A stretch of 24,503 bases of DNA, taken from positions 1 to 24,503 of the forward strand of contig JAVVPL010000020.1 of assembly GCA_036655775.1 (NCBI GenBank), written 5' to 3'. The stretch comes from JAVVPL01 sp036655775 (GTDB taxonomy: Bacteria > Bacteroidota > Bacteroidia > Bacteroidales > P3). The notes under the pieces are model-generated. The model was not told the DNA's origin, ran no database searches, and saw only the letters and a list, made by a program, of their open reading frames with translations. Positions 14,458 through 22,940 of this stretch are shown one piece after another (the stretch's first letter is position 1; every line of letters begins with the position of its first letter). Position numbers and translations under genes: made by a program.

Positions 14458-15819
14458 ATGAACAAAACTGGACAACAAAAAAACTTTATGGACAAAACAT
14501 TCTACATCGAAACCTACGGCTGTCAAATGAATTTTGCCGACTCGGAAATTCTTAGCGCTATTCTTACATCTGCGTCTTATACTCCCTGTTCCCACTATCG
14601 TCAAGCCGATGTGATCCTCATCAATACCTGTTCTATTCGCGATCATGCAGAACAACGTATTTACAATCGCCTTCGCGAATTTGTAGCCTATAAAAAAGTA
14701 AAACCCAGACTTAAAATCGGCATTATTGGCTGTATGGCCGAACGACTTAAAGAAGATTTACTCTCTTCGCAAATTGCCGTAGATTTAGTGGTAGGTCCCG
14801 ATGCCTATCGTAGTCTTCCTCGACTTCTCCAAGAAGTAGAATCGGGCGCTCAGGGCATTGATGTACTTTTATCTGAAGAAGAAACATATCACGATATAAG
14901 CCCTGTACGACTAGGACCTAACAAAATATCTGCTTTTGTATCCATTATGAGAGGTTGTGAAAACTACTGTGCGTATTGTGTGGTTCCTTACACTCGCGGC
15001 AAAGAGAGAAGTCGCGATCCTCAATCAATTATAGAAGAAGCTCGTCAACTGTTTCATGAAGGCTATCGTGAAATTACACTCTTGGGTCAAAATGTAAACT
15101 CTTACAATTGTGAAAGCACTACTTTTCCTCTATTGATGGAAGCTGTTGCGCAAATTAGTCCCTTACTTCGTGTTCGATTTTCGACCTCTCATCCTAAAGA
15201 TTTATCGGATGATCTTTTAAAAACAATGGTCAAGTATCCCAATATATGTAAGGCCATCCACCTCCCTGTACAATCAGGCAGTTCGCGTATGCTAAAACAA
15301 ATGAAACGAAAATATGATCGCATTTGGTATTTGGATAGAATCGCCTCTATTCGTAAACATATTCCCGACTGCGGGCTTTCTACCGACATTATCACGGGTT
15401 TTTGTGGAGAAACACTAACCGATCATCAAGAAACTCTTTCTTTGATGCGAGAAGTAGGCTATGATTTTGCCTTTATGTTTAAATATTCTGAACGACCCAA
15501 TACCTTGGCTGCTCGCAGCTATATCGACGACGTAGCGGAAGAAGAAAAACTTCGTAGGCTCAATGAGGTAATTGATCAGCAACAAGTCCTTAGTTTTGAA
15601 AGCAATAAAAAAGATGTGGGCAAAGATTTTGAAATTTTGGTAGAAGGAATTTCTAAAAAATCGAAAACCCATTATTTTGGACGAAGTTCACAAAACAAAG
15701 TGATCGTTTTTGAAAACAGCCAAGAAAAGCCCGTGCATATAGGTGATTATGCTTATATACATATAACCCAATGCACGGCAGCCACGCTGCTAGGCAGTTT
15801 GATCGAAATTAATCGTTAG
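14458..15819 (+). CDS. miaB: tRNA-2-methylthio-N6-dimethylallyladenosine synthase MiaB
   Basis: A radical-SAM methylthiotransferase that converts i6A37 to ms2i6A37 in tRNAs reading UNN codons. From the ATG at 14458 it has 453 residues. The N-terminal UPF0004 domain begins FYIETYGCQMNFADSE and supplies three cluster cysteines (22, 58, 92). The radical SAM site is MRGCENYCAYCVVPYTRGKE with Cys167, 171 and 174. A C-terminal TRAM domain follows. The start is uncertain: 14488 (443 residues) is also possible, and a TTG at 14428 inside the hairpin is unlikely. No promoter is visible between the hairpin and the gene, so transcription may depend on readthrough from tRNA-Cys, itself a probable substrate. 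The 3' end overlaps the convergent TonB-receptor gene by 11 bp. Confidence 0.94.
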   Translation: MNKTGQQKNFMDKTFYIETYGCQMNFADSEILSAILTSASYTPCSHYRQADVILINTCSIRDHAEQRIYNRLREFVAYKKVKPRLKIGIIGCMAERLKEDLLSSQIAVDLVVGPDAYRSLPRLLQEVESGAQGIDVLLSEEETYHDISPVRLGPNKISAFVSIMRGCENYCAYCVVPYTRGKERSRDPQSIIEEARQLFHEGYREITLLGQNVNSYNCESTTFPLLMEAVAQISPLLRVRFSTSHPKDLSDDLLKTMVKYPNICKAIHLPVQSGSSRMLKQMKRKYDRIWYLDRIASIRKHIPDCGLSTDIITGFCGETLTDHQETLSLMREVGYDFAFMFKYSERPNTLAARSYIDDVAEEEKLRRLNEVIDQQQVLSFESNKKDVGKDFEILVEGISKKSKTHYFGRSSQNKVIVFENSQEKPVHIGDYAYIHITQCTAATLLGSLIEINR

Positions 15820-18046
15820 TTGGAATTGTCCATCTGACACCCAAATAAAACATGCGGCTCATCATAGGGCCCCACACTACAGAAGCATCAAAATTACTAC
15901 CAAAGGGATTGGCAGCATCAATGATTGGATTATCTTGTGTATAGTTGGTAATATTTTCACAACCTGCATAGATATCTACCGTTTTAAAACGATGTGTAAC
16001 CTGCGCCATCATGTAAATATAAGGATCCGAACGTTCGGGTTTGGCACCTGCGGTATTGGGTAGGCGACAAGCTCCATTTACTTGAAAAGTTACATCAAAC
16101 ATCCATTTTTGGAATTTGGTGGCATAAGATAAAACGGCTAAACCTTTCCACTTATTGACAAAAGGCTTTTCTCTCAAAGAACCATCAATAGTCATTTGGA
16201 CATCATTGTAACGACCCGCCAAAATTACGTTAAATCCTTCACAAATATCAATATTTGCTTCTAACTGAAAACTATTTGAATAGGATTTTCCATCTAAATT
16301 GTAAAAATAAACCGCATGCGCATTTCGATCTAAGTCTACAACCATTTGATTGACAAAGTCGGTACGATAGGCATCAAACGACAGTACGATTTTGCGTTCT
16401 TCAACCAAAGGAATTTTATATACTACATTAAATCCATAGTTCCAGGCTTCCTCCATTTTTATATTATTGGCGATAACAAATTCACGAGAACTAGCCATCA
16501 ACCCAAAGTTTTCCGCAAATAAATTAGGAGAACGATACCCTCGCCCTCCCGACAGACGAAGACTCAAATCCTCAATGATATTCCAACGTAAATGCAAACG
16601 AGGAGTTAGCATGTTTTTTTGATATTCAGTATTGTAATCATAACGTAAACCAGCAATTACAGATAAGATATTTTTGAAAGTAAAACTATATTGTGCAAAA
16701 ACACCTGGAATTAATTCATTTCTGTAATAGGATTTCAATTTGTACTTCTCATAATAATCGTTTAATTGAAAACTAGCACCCGCACTTAGTTTGTGCATTT
16801 CACTAAAACTATTTTCATAAATCAAATTGGCATATAAATTGGCCTCTTGTCCTAAATATTGATTATGTCCGTAAAATGCACTTTGGTCGAGCCAAGTGGT
16901 GGATAATTGCAAGGCTATATTTTGTTCATCATTGATCAAAAAACCATTTTTTGTAAATAATTGATATCGCTGAGTCGAGGTACCAATACCGTATTTTAGA
17001 GTATCATTTCTATCTGTTTTGGGATTAAAGCCCATTTGTCCTCCATTGCGATTCTCGGAAATAGCACTCAAGGTGGTAATATTTACATATCGATCCGATT
17101 TGTAAGTCCACCGATTGAGAAAATTAAGTTGTAGTGTTTTGGGACTATCCATAAATCCATCCCCATGTTTTGTAGCTTTGTCGCCTATATGATCGAGTTC
17201 TCGCCCCATATAGGAAGCATGCCCAAACAAAGTCGTTCCTAGTTTTTTGTTGATCCGAATATTGCCAATCGCATTGAGTTCTCCTTTGAGTTCTGAATTT
17301 ATAAACGCATTTAAGAAAAAAGGATCAGCCGTTTCTGGCTTACGATATTCGAGATTAATTTGACCTGTAATAGCTTCAAATCCATTGATAACAGAAGAAG
17401 TTCCTTTTGAAATTTGGATTCCACTCATATAGGAACCTGGCACATAATTTAAACCAAAAGGAGCGGAAAGACCTTTTACAAAAGGCATATTTTCATACAT
17501 CATCTGGCTATAAATACCCGCTAAACCTAACATCTGAATTTGGCGTGCGCCCGACACCGCATCGGAATAACCAACATCTACCGTGGCGCTATTTTCAAAA
17601 CTTTCTGCTAAATTACAACACGCTAATTTACACAAACCATCGCTAGTAATTACTTCTGTTTTTAGCGCATTAATACTTGAAATATAGGCGCCTCCTTGAC
17701 GTGCTTTGACCTCTACGGTTTTTAACTGAATGGCCGAAGTAGGGTGTAATATAATATCTAAATCTTTATGTGTTTTGTCGATTTCAAGCGTGTCGGAAAC
17801 ATACCCTACATAACTAACCACTAGAAGATCGCCATCTTTTTCGGTTTTATTTAAATTAAATTTGCCTTGGTCGTCGGTAGTGGTTCCATTCAGAGAGACC
17901 AACCAATACACATTTGCAAAAGGAATAGGAGGATTTTTTTTGGTGGAAGTATATTCTTTGACACTTCCTTTAATTTTTATTTGCGCTTGAAGACTCAATG
18001 AACCCACAATGAATATACATAAAAACGCAGCAATTTTTGCTTTCAT
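15809..18046 (-). CDS. TonB-dependent outer-membrane receptor, probably metal-related
   Basis: A 745-residue outer-membrane receptor. The signal peptide MKAKIAAFLCIFIVGSLSLQ is followed by a carboxypeptidase-regulatory-like beta domain (about 24-112), a plug (about 120-235, with MLGLAGIYSQMMYENMPFVK and YMSGIQISKGTSSVINGFEA) and a 22-strand-type barrel ending MFYLGVRWTIPTND. The plug contains a Cys cluster (LCKLACCNLAES), seen in receptors that accompany heavy-metal-binding proteins in Bacteroidota. It has no SusD partner, so a polysaccharide role is unlikely. It lies 75 bp downstream of a His/Cys-rich exported protein on the same strand; together they suggest uptake or handling of a transition metal, perhaps copper or zinc. 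The substrate is inference. Confidence 0.88.
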   Translation of the reverse strand: MKAKIAAFLCIFIVGSLSLQAQIKIKGSVKEYTSTKKNPPIPFANVYWLVSLNGTTTDDQGKFNLNKTEKDGDLLVVSYVGYVSDTLEIDKTHKDLDIILHPTSAIQLKTVEVKARQGGAYISSINALKTEVITSDGLCKLACCNLAESFENSATVDVGYSDAVSGARQIQMLGLAGIYSQMMYENMPFVKGLSAPFGLNYVPGSYMSGIQISKGTSSVINGFEAITGQINLEYRKPETADPFFLNAFINSELKGELNAIGNIRINKKLGTTLFGHASYMGRELDHIGDKATKHGDGFMDSPKTLQLNFLNRWTYKSDRYVNITTLSAISENRNGGQMGFNPKTDRNDTLKYGIGTSTQRYQLFTKNGFLINDEQNIALQLSTTWLDQSAFYGHNQYLGQEANLYANLIYENSFSEMHKLSAGASFQLNDYYEKYKLKSYYRNELIPGVFAQYSFTFKNILSVIAGLRYDYNTEYQKNMLTPRLHLRWNIIEDLSLRLSGGRGYRSPNLFAENFGLMASSREFVIANNIKMEEAWNYGFNVVYKIPLVEERKIVLSFDAYRTDFVNQMVVDLDRNAHAVYFYNLDGKSYSNSFQLEANIDICEGFNVILAGRYNDVQMTIDGSLREKPFVNKWKGLAVLSYATKFQKWMFDVTFQVNGACRLPNTAGAKPERSDPYIYMMAQVTHRFKTVDIYAGCENITNYTQDNPIIDAANPFGSNFDASVVWGPMMSRMFYLGVRWTIPTND

Positions 18047-18121
18047 ATAATAAAATACTATTTGTTGTTTCTAAATTAAAAATTCTTTTTAATACAAATA
18101 CATGTAGTTAATAAGACTTAT

Positions 18122-18592
18122 TTAAATTAAAAACTGACAAATAGAACTCAAAAAAGCAGTTCCATCAGAAAATTTGATAGGAGGAAAATCGAAAAATTTT
18201 AAACGTATATATTCTCTATATATCGAAATCAAATCCGTATTTGTGAACAAAATACACAACATAGGGATAGAGAGAGAAGGGATATCAGAAGAGGAATATA
18301 TAAAATCGCTCTCTAATTTTGCAAAGTGATAGTGATTTACACAACAAGCCTCATCCGTAATCTGTTCGTGAGCATGAGGAAAATTACAAGTACAGGGAAT
18401 TTGGCTTTCTTGACCTGTTTTGGTATGATGGTGATGATGAGTGCAATTGGCTTTGGCAGAAGAAGAGCTAAAGAAAATATAATCTTTATGTTCATTATTA
18501 CAATGGTGTACAACATAGAACACCCCCGTGGTAGAAACAAAGAATGCTACCAAAAGGACATAAACCAAACTATATTTTAAAAATTTATTCAC
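18122..18592 (-). CDS. Exported His/Cys-rich protein, HYC_CC_PP-like
   Basis: A 156-residue protein with an N-terminal membrane or signal segment (YSLVYVLLVAFFVSTTGVFY). It then has HHC (29-31), THHHHH (51-56), CTC (67-69), PHAH (72-75), a CC pair (83-84), NHYH (86-89) and a C-terminal FPPIKFSDG...CQFLI. The HxC, CC and PP landmarks in that order match the Bacteroidota family called HYC_CC_PP, although the first motif is HHC here. The clusters suggest transition-metal binding in the periplasm. The start codon is GTG, and a promoter -7 element ends only 4 bp upstream, so the mRNA may be leaderless. A TTG eight codons later is the alternative. It precedes the TonB receptor by 75 bp and is probably co-transcribed with it. 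Confidence 0.78.
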   Translation of the reverse strand: MNKFLKYSLVYVLLVAFFVSTTGVFYVVHHCNNEHKDYIFFSSSSAKANCTHHHHHTKTGQESQIPCTCNFPHAHEQITDEACCVNHYHFAKLESDFIYSSSDIPSLSIPMLCILFTNTDLISIYREYIRLKFFDFPPIKFSDGTAFLSSICQFLI

Positions 18593-18596
18593 TTTG

Positions 18597-18604
18597 CAAA
18601 GGTA
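18597..18604 (-). promoter_or_regulatory. Predicted -7 element of HYC_CC_PP-like/TonB receptor operon
   Basis: Minus-strand TACCTTTG matches TAnnTTTG and is identical to the rpsU element. It ends 4 bp before the GTG start codon, which predicts a leaderless or nearly leaderless transcript. Confidence 0.6.
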
Positions 18605-18641
18605 CGAAAAAATTCATGAAAATAAAATGAAAAAATTCACG

Positions 18642-18649
18642 TATATTTG
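18642..18649 (+). promoter_or_regulatory. Predicted -7 element of purF-like-rfbB-lutA operon
   Basis: TATATTTG matches TAnnTTTG, 27 bp upstream of the ATG at 18677 and divergent from the promoter at 18597. No clear -33 TTTG is seen at the expected distance. Confidence 0.55.
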
Positions 18650-18676
18650 CATCTTAATTTAGAATCAATCGTATCA

Positions 18677-20581
18677 ATGAGTGAACAAATAAAACATGAG
18701 TGCGGAATTGCCCTAATCCGCTTACTGAAACCACTTGATTACTATAAGAAAAAATACGGGGACAGTTTTTACGGTTTGAATAAAATGTATTTGCTAATGG
18801 AAAAGCAGCACAACAGAGGTCAAGATGGTGCGGGCATGGCAAATATCAAATTTGACACCCCTCCTGGCGAATCGTATATTAATATTGCGCGCTCTAATTC
18901 GGGTACTCCCATCAAAGATGTGTTTGCACAAGCTTTTGAACCAATTAAAAAAGCGGGTTTACAACATCCGGAAATTTTGCAGGACAGCAAATGGCTCAAA
19001 GAACACTTGGATTTTACGGGTGAACTTTTTATGGGACACCTTCGTTATGGTACTTTCGGGCGAAATCAAATGGAAAACATTCACCCTTTTGTTAGAGAGA
19101 ATAATTGGAAAAGCCGAAATTTGGTATTGGCGGGAAATTTTAATTTGACAAATATTGATGAACTTTTTGAAACCCTTTTAACTTCGGGTCAACATCCAAT
19201 GAAAACTGGCGATACGGTTACTATTTTAGAAAAAATAGGAAAAGCACTGGATGATGAAAATCAGAAACTGTACAACAAATATAAAGCTTTAGGACATACA
19301 AATCGTGAAATTGCACAAATTATTTCACAAGAATTAGATTTATTGAGTGTATTAAAAATTGCGAGCAAAGGTTGGGATGGAGGCTATGTGTTTGAAGGAA
19401 TTATTGGGCATGGAGATGCCTTTGTGATGCGCGATCCAGCAGGAATTCGTCCTGCATTTTATTATGTAGACGACGAAGTAGTAGTGGTGGCTTCGGAACG
19501 TCCAGTAATACAAACTGCATTTAACGTACCTTTGGCCACTATCAAAGCGCTCCCTCCTGCACACGTACTCATTGTGAAACGTAGTGGAGAAGTAAGTGTA
19601 GAAGCTTTTACGGAACCAGCAAAAGAAACTTGTGCTTGTTCTTTTGAACGAATTTATTTTTCGAGAGGAACCGATGCCGATATTTACAAAGAACGTAAAG
19701 AACTGGGGCGACTATTAACCCCTGCCATATTGGAAACCATTGGCTACGACATGGAAAATACCGTTTTTTCATCTATCCCTAATACAGCCTCCGTGGCTTT
19801 TCATGGACTTACGGAAGGATTAGAAGAATATTGTAAACAGATACAAGCAAAAAAAATATTAGCCTTAGGAAATCAATTGACCCCTGAAAAACTTACTGAA
19901 ATTCTACATGTACGACCTCGAGCCGATCAAATTGCCGTAAAAGATGCAAAGATGCGCACCTTTATTGCGCAAGATGACAAACGCAACGATTTAGTATCAC
20001 ATGTATATGATGTCACCTATGGATTAGTACATGAATATTTGGATAATTTGGTGGTTGTGGACGATTCCATCGTAAGGGGTACTACGCTAAAACAAAGCAT
20101 TCTTCGTATCTTAGACCGTTTGGGACCTAAACATGTAGTGGTTGCTTCTTCGGCACCCCAAATTCGATATCCCGATTGTTATGGCATTGACATGGCTAAA
20201 TTAGGTGATTTTTGTGCCTTTGAAGCAGCAATTGCTTTATTAAAAGATACACACCAAGAACATATCATTCAAGAAGTATATGAAAACTCAAAAGCGCAAA
20301 TACATTTGCCTAAAGAAGAAATGAAAAACTATGTGCGCGAAATTTACAAACCATTTACATCGGAACAAATCTCTACCAAGATAGCAGAATTGTTAAAACC
20401 CGAAACCATGCATGCAAAAGTTACTATTGTGTATCAAACTATAGAAAATTTACATAAAGCTTGCCCCGAACATAAAGGAGATTGGTATTTTACAGGCAAA
20501 TATCCCACACCTGGTGGCAATGCCGTGGTAAGTCGTGCATTTATTAATTATATAGAAAACAATAACAAAAGAGCTTATTAA
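18677..20581 (+). CDS. purF: Long-form amidophosphoribosyltransferase (PurF-like)
   Basis: Glutamine-PRPP amidotransferase family enzyme; PurF transfers ammonia from glutamine to PRPP to make phosphoribosylamine, the first committed step of purine synthesis. The 634 residues from ATG 18677 begin MSEQIKHECGIALI, where Cys9 would be the N-terminal nucleophile after propeptide removal. The glutaminase domain shows QHNRGQDGAG and HLRYGTFGRN. The phosphoribosyltransferase domain has the PRPP motif VVVDDSIVRGTT at about 459-470. It is about 130 residues longer than standard PurF (about 505), with insertions in the glutaminase part and a C-terminal tail. This long form is widespread in Bacteroidota, sometimes beside a standard PurF, so its exact role is less certain than its family. 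It is first in an apparent operon with rfbB and the CCG-protein gene. Confidence 0.87.
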   Translation: MSEQIKHECGIALIRLLKPLDYYKKKYGDSFYGLNKMYLLMEKQHNRGQDGAGMANIKFDTPPGESYINIARSNSGTPIKDVFAQAFEPIKKAGLQHPEILQDSKWLKEHLDFTGELFMGHLRYGTFGRNQMENIHPFVRENNWKSRNLVLAGNFNLTNIDELFETLLTSGQHPMKTGDTVTILEKIGKALDDENQKLYNKYKALGHTNREIAQIISQELDLLSVLKIASKGWDGGYVFEGIIGHGDAFVMRDPAGIRPAFYYVDDEVVVVASERPVIQTAFNVPLATIKALPPAHVLIVKRSGEVSVEAFTEPAKETCACSFERIYFSRGTDADIYKERKELGRLLTPAILETIGYDMENTVFSSIPNTASVAFHGLTEGLEEYCKQIQAKKILALGNQLTPEKLTEILHVRPRADQIAVKDAKMRTFIAQDDKRNDLVSHVYDVTYGLVHEYLDNLVVVDDSIVRGTTLKQSILRILDRLGPKHVVVASSAPQIRYPDCYGIDMAKLGDFCAFEAAIALLKDTHQEHIIQEVYENSKAQIHLPKEEMKNYVREIYKPFTSEQISTKIAELLKPETMHAKVTIVYQTIENLHKACPEHKGDWYFTGKYPTPGGNAVVSRAFINYIENNNKRAY

Positions 20582-20585
20582 TATT

Positions 20586-21641
20586 ATGGAAAAAACAATT
20601 TTAATTACAGGAGGTGCTGGATTTATTGGCTCACATGTAGTTCGTTTATTTGTAAATCAATATCCAGATACACGTATTGTAAATTTAGATAAATTAACAT
20701 ACGCAGGGAATTTAGCAAATTTGTTGGATGTGCACGATAAACCTAATTATATTTTTGAAAAAGCAGATATTGTAGATGCAGATGCACTCGGAAAGATATT
20801 TGAAAAATATACCATCGATGGCATAATTCACTTGGCGGCAGAATCGCATGTGGACCGCTCTATTGCTAACCCTATGGAATTTATTCAAACTAATATTGTG
20901 GGCACCGTCAATTTATTGAACGCAGCTCGTACAGCATGGAAAGATAAAATGGAAGGAAAGCGATTTTATCACATCAGTACAGATGAAGTATATGGCTCCT
21001 TAGGAGAAAATGGTTTTTTTGTTGAAACTACGGCTTATGATCCACGGAGCCCCTACTCTGCCTCCAAAGCTTCATCCGATCATTTGGTCAGAGCCTATCA
21101 TCATACGTTTGGATTACCTATAGTTTTGTCAAATTGTTCAAATAATTATGGACCTTACCAATTTCCTGAAAAGTTATTACCTTTGGCTATTCACAATATT
21201 AAACATAATAAAGCAATTCCTATTTATGGGAAAGGTGAAAATATTAGAGATTGGTTGTATGTTGGCGATCATGCACGTGCTATCGACCTTATTTTCCACA
21301 AAGGAAAAGACGGAGAAACCTATAATATTGGCGGGAATAATGAATGGCAAAATATTCAACTTATCAATCTTCTTTGCACTATCATGGATAAAAAACTAGG
21401 AAGAGAGGAAGGGAGTTCGGCCAAATTAATTACTCATATACAAGATAGAGCAGGCCACGACTTGCGCTATGCAATTGACTCCTCCAAACTTCAAAAAGAA
21501 TTGAATTGGCATCCCTCACTTCAATTTGAAGAAGGAATGGCTTTGACTGTGGATTGGTATCTCAATAATGAAGAATGGTTGAACCATGTCACCTCTGGAG
21601 AATACAAAAAGTTTTACGAACAACAATATGTAAAACGCTAA
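20586..21641 (+). CDS. rfbB: dTDP-glucose 4,6-dehydratase
   Basis: A short-chain dehydrogenase/reductase enzyme that converts dTDP-glucose to dTDP-4-keto-6-deoxyglucose, the precursor of rhamnose and other deoxysugars of surface polysaccharides. The 351 residues show the NAD-binding ITGGAGFIGSH (7-17), LAAESHVDRS, the catalytic STDEVYGS at 131-138 (Thr132, Asp133, Glu134), the YSASK motif at 157-161 (Tyr157, Lys161) and NCSNNYGPYQFPEKLLPL. All catalytic residues of RmlB are present. It begins 4 bp after the purF-like stop, so it is almost certainly co-transcribed. The usual partners rmlA, rmlC and rmlD are absent from the window, so they must be encoded elsewhere. Confidence 0.95.
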   Translation: MEKTILITGGAGFIGSHVVRLFVNQYPDTRIVNLDKLTYAGNLANLLDVHDKPNYIFEKADIVDADALGKIFEKYTIDGIIHLAAESHVDRSIANPMEFIQTNIVGTVNLLNAARTAWKDKMEGKRFYHISTDEVYGSLGENGFFVETTAYDPRSPYSASKASSDHLVRAYHHTFGLPIVLSNCSNNYGPYQFPEKLLPLAIHNIKHNKAIPIYGKGENIRDWLYVGDHARAIDLIFHKGKDGETYNIGGNNEWQNIQLINLLCTIMDKKLGREEGSSAKLITHIQDRAGHDLRYAIDSSKLQKELNWHPSLQFEEGMALTVDWYLNNEEWLNHVTSGEYKKFYEQQYVKR

Positions 21642-21652
21642 AAACAAAATTT

Positions 21653-22384
21653 ATGAACCCAAAAGAAGTTGATATTTTTATTCCATGTTGTATTGATCAA
21701 TTATATCCACAAACAGGATTTAATATGCTCAAAGTGCTTCATCATCTTGAAGTGAAAACCCATTATAACGAAGAGCAAACTTGCTGTGGTCAAACTGCTT
21801 TCAAAAATGGATTTTGGGATGAAGCCAAAGAAATTGGCGAAAAATTTATCAGGGATGTATATCATCAACGATATGTAGTTTGTCCTTCTGCTTCTTGTGT
21901 AAGTTATTTTAGAAATCAAGCCAAAGAACTATTTCACAATACTAGTTATCATTTAGAAAGTAAATCTTTACGAGAAAATCTTTTTGAATTTACCGATTAT
22001 CTGGTCAACATTCTTAGGGTAAGTGATGTGGGAGCTAGCTTTCCTCACAAAGTAACCTATCATGATTCTTGTGCCGCTTTACGGGAATATGGCATTAGTG
22101 CAGAACCTCGTATTTTATTATCTAATGTCGAGGGGCTTGAACTAATTGAAATGGAAAATAATGATGAATGCTGCGGTTTTGGTGGAAGTTTTTCTCTCAA
22201 ATTTGAACCTATCTCTCTAGCCATAACGCAAGCAAAAGTAAACAATGCCTTGGCTACTGAAGCTGAATATATAGTCTCGACCGATTCAAGCTGCCTTGGA
22301 AATATGGAGGCATATATCAAAAAACAAAAATTGCCTATTAAATGTATTCATATTGCGGATGTATTGGCAAGCGGGATCAAATAA
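21653..22384 (+). CDS. LutA/YkgE-type cysteine-rich CCG-domain protein
   Basis: A 243-residue cytoplasmic protein with two CCG (DUF224) domains, as in LutA/YkgE of the lactate-oxidising LutABC complex and in heterodisulfide-reductase-type subunits. The first domain has PCC (11-13), CCG (44-46) and CPSASC (77-82). The second has HDSC (140), CCGFGG (173-178) and SSCLG (214). Such domains bind iron-sulfur clusters and pass electrons. The start is taken as ATG 21653, 11 bp after the rfbB stop, because the longer frame back to 21575 lies inside rfbB. LutB and LutC, which normally follow, are missing: the downstream DNA is non-coding and partly degraded. Lactate use is therefore unproven, and the gene may act with partners encoded elsewhere. 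Confidence 0.9.
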   Translation: MNPKEVDIFIPCCIDQLYPQTGFNMLKVLHHLEVKTHYNEEQTCCGQTAFKNGFWDEAKEIGEKFIRDVYHQRYVVCPSASCVSYFRNQAKELFHNTSYHLESKSLRENLFEFTDYLVNILRVSDVGASFPHKVTYHDSCAALREYGISAEPRILLSNVEGLELIEMENNDECCGFGGSFSLKFEPISLAITQAKVNNALATEAEYIVSTDSSCLGNMEAYIKKQKLPIKCIHIADVLASGIK

Positions 22385-22501
22385 AGACAATGTTGCTTTC
22401 CGATGTTTCCACCTCGGTAGATACTATCCCTAAAGAAATATATTACAAATTTGCTACTTAAAGCCCTCTGAAAATAAAATATTTTGAAAACTAAATTATA
22501 A
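22385..22501 (+). other. Short orphan reading frame and AT-rich spacer
   Basis: Directly after the CCG-protein gene, ATG 22390 opens a 23-codon frame (MLLSDVSTSVDTIPKEIYYK then FAT) that stops at 22459-22461. Its composition is protein-like, so it may be the truncated start of a lost gene. The rest is AT-rich DNA with no recognised element and no good terminator. Confidence 0.35.
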
Positions 22502-22819
22502 ATTGTAAATTTATCCACTCATTGGAAAGTCTCACATCTTTGGGCGAGATCGTGGTTTGAAAATAGGGAGTACTATACTAATGGAGACCATTACCAAACA
22601 GGAGAAGTAAACGTAGAGATAGAACTCTACTTCCAAGTTTTCACTTCCGCAAATATGAGTATGCCCGAAGAGCTACACACACAAGCTCTTTCCCACTTTG
22701 ATATCGTCAGCAAAGTATATGTTGCTTTGGAGAGGTTTTCGGGCGAAAACTTTAGTAGCCTAAATCGAAGAAAAACTACGAGAAATACTAAAATCGCATT
22801 TGGGGTTAGAAGCTACCAA
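22502..22819 (+). pseudogene. Degraded coding remnant of unknown, possibly phage, origin
   Basis: A stop-free frame runs from 22502. From about 22553 it reads like real protein (WFENREYYTNGDHYQTGEVN, then VEIELYFQVFTSANMSMPEE, later VSKVYVALERFSGENFSSLN), ending near VRSYQ at 22819, after which the translation becomes AT-rich noise until a stop at 22991-22993. No good start codon precedes the protein-like part; the only internal ATG (22655) would delete half of it. The layout (beta strands, then a helix with a YxALxxFSGENFSSL-like segment) reminds me of small tail-associated proteins of Bacteroidota prophages, but this is a memory-based impression. It is best read as the relic of a mobile element next to the CRISPR array. 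Confidence 0.35.
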
Positions 22820-22940
22820 AATTTTTGTCTGTCATTTTATTTTTTATTTTGTAATATTTTTTATACTTTCGTCGTGCGTTTTAGGATACAGTGCACCTAT
22901 ATAAAACTATTAGCGTCGATGTTTTTAATAGCTCCGACCC
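22820..22940. other. AT-rich spacer, nothing recognised
   Basis: About 120 bp between the remnant and the terminator, with a T-rich tract (22832-22863) and a weak TAnnTTTG-like sequence at about 22862-22871. No gene or clear regulatory site could be supported. Confidence 0.5.

Noticed and set aside
18647..18676. TTG start for the purF-like gene at 18647
   Set aside because: It overlaps the -7 promoter element; ATG 18677 gives the familiar MSEQIKHECGIA start.
21575..21652. Earlier start for the CCG-domain gene within rfbB
   Set aside because: The extra residues are an out-of-frame reading of rfbB; ATG 21653 follows the rfbB stop and precedes the first PCC motif.
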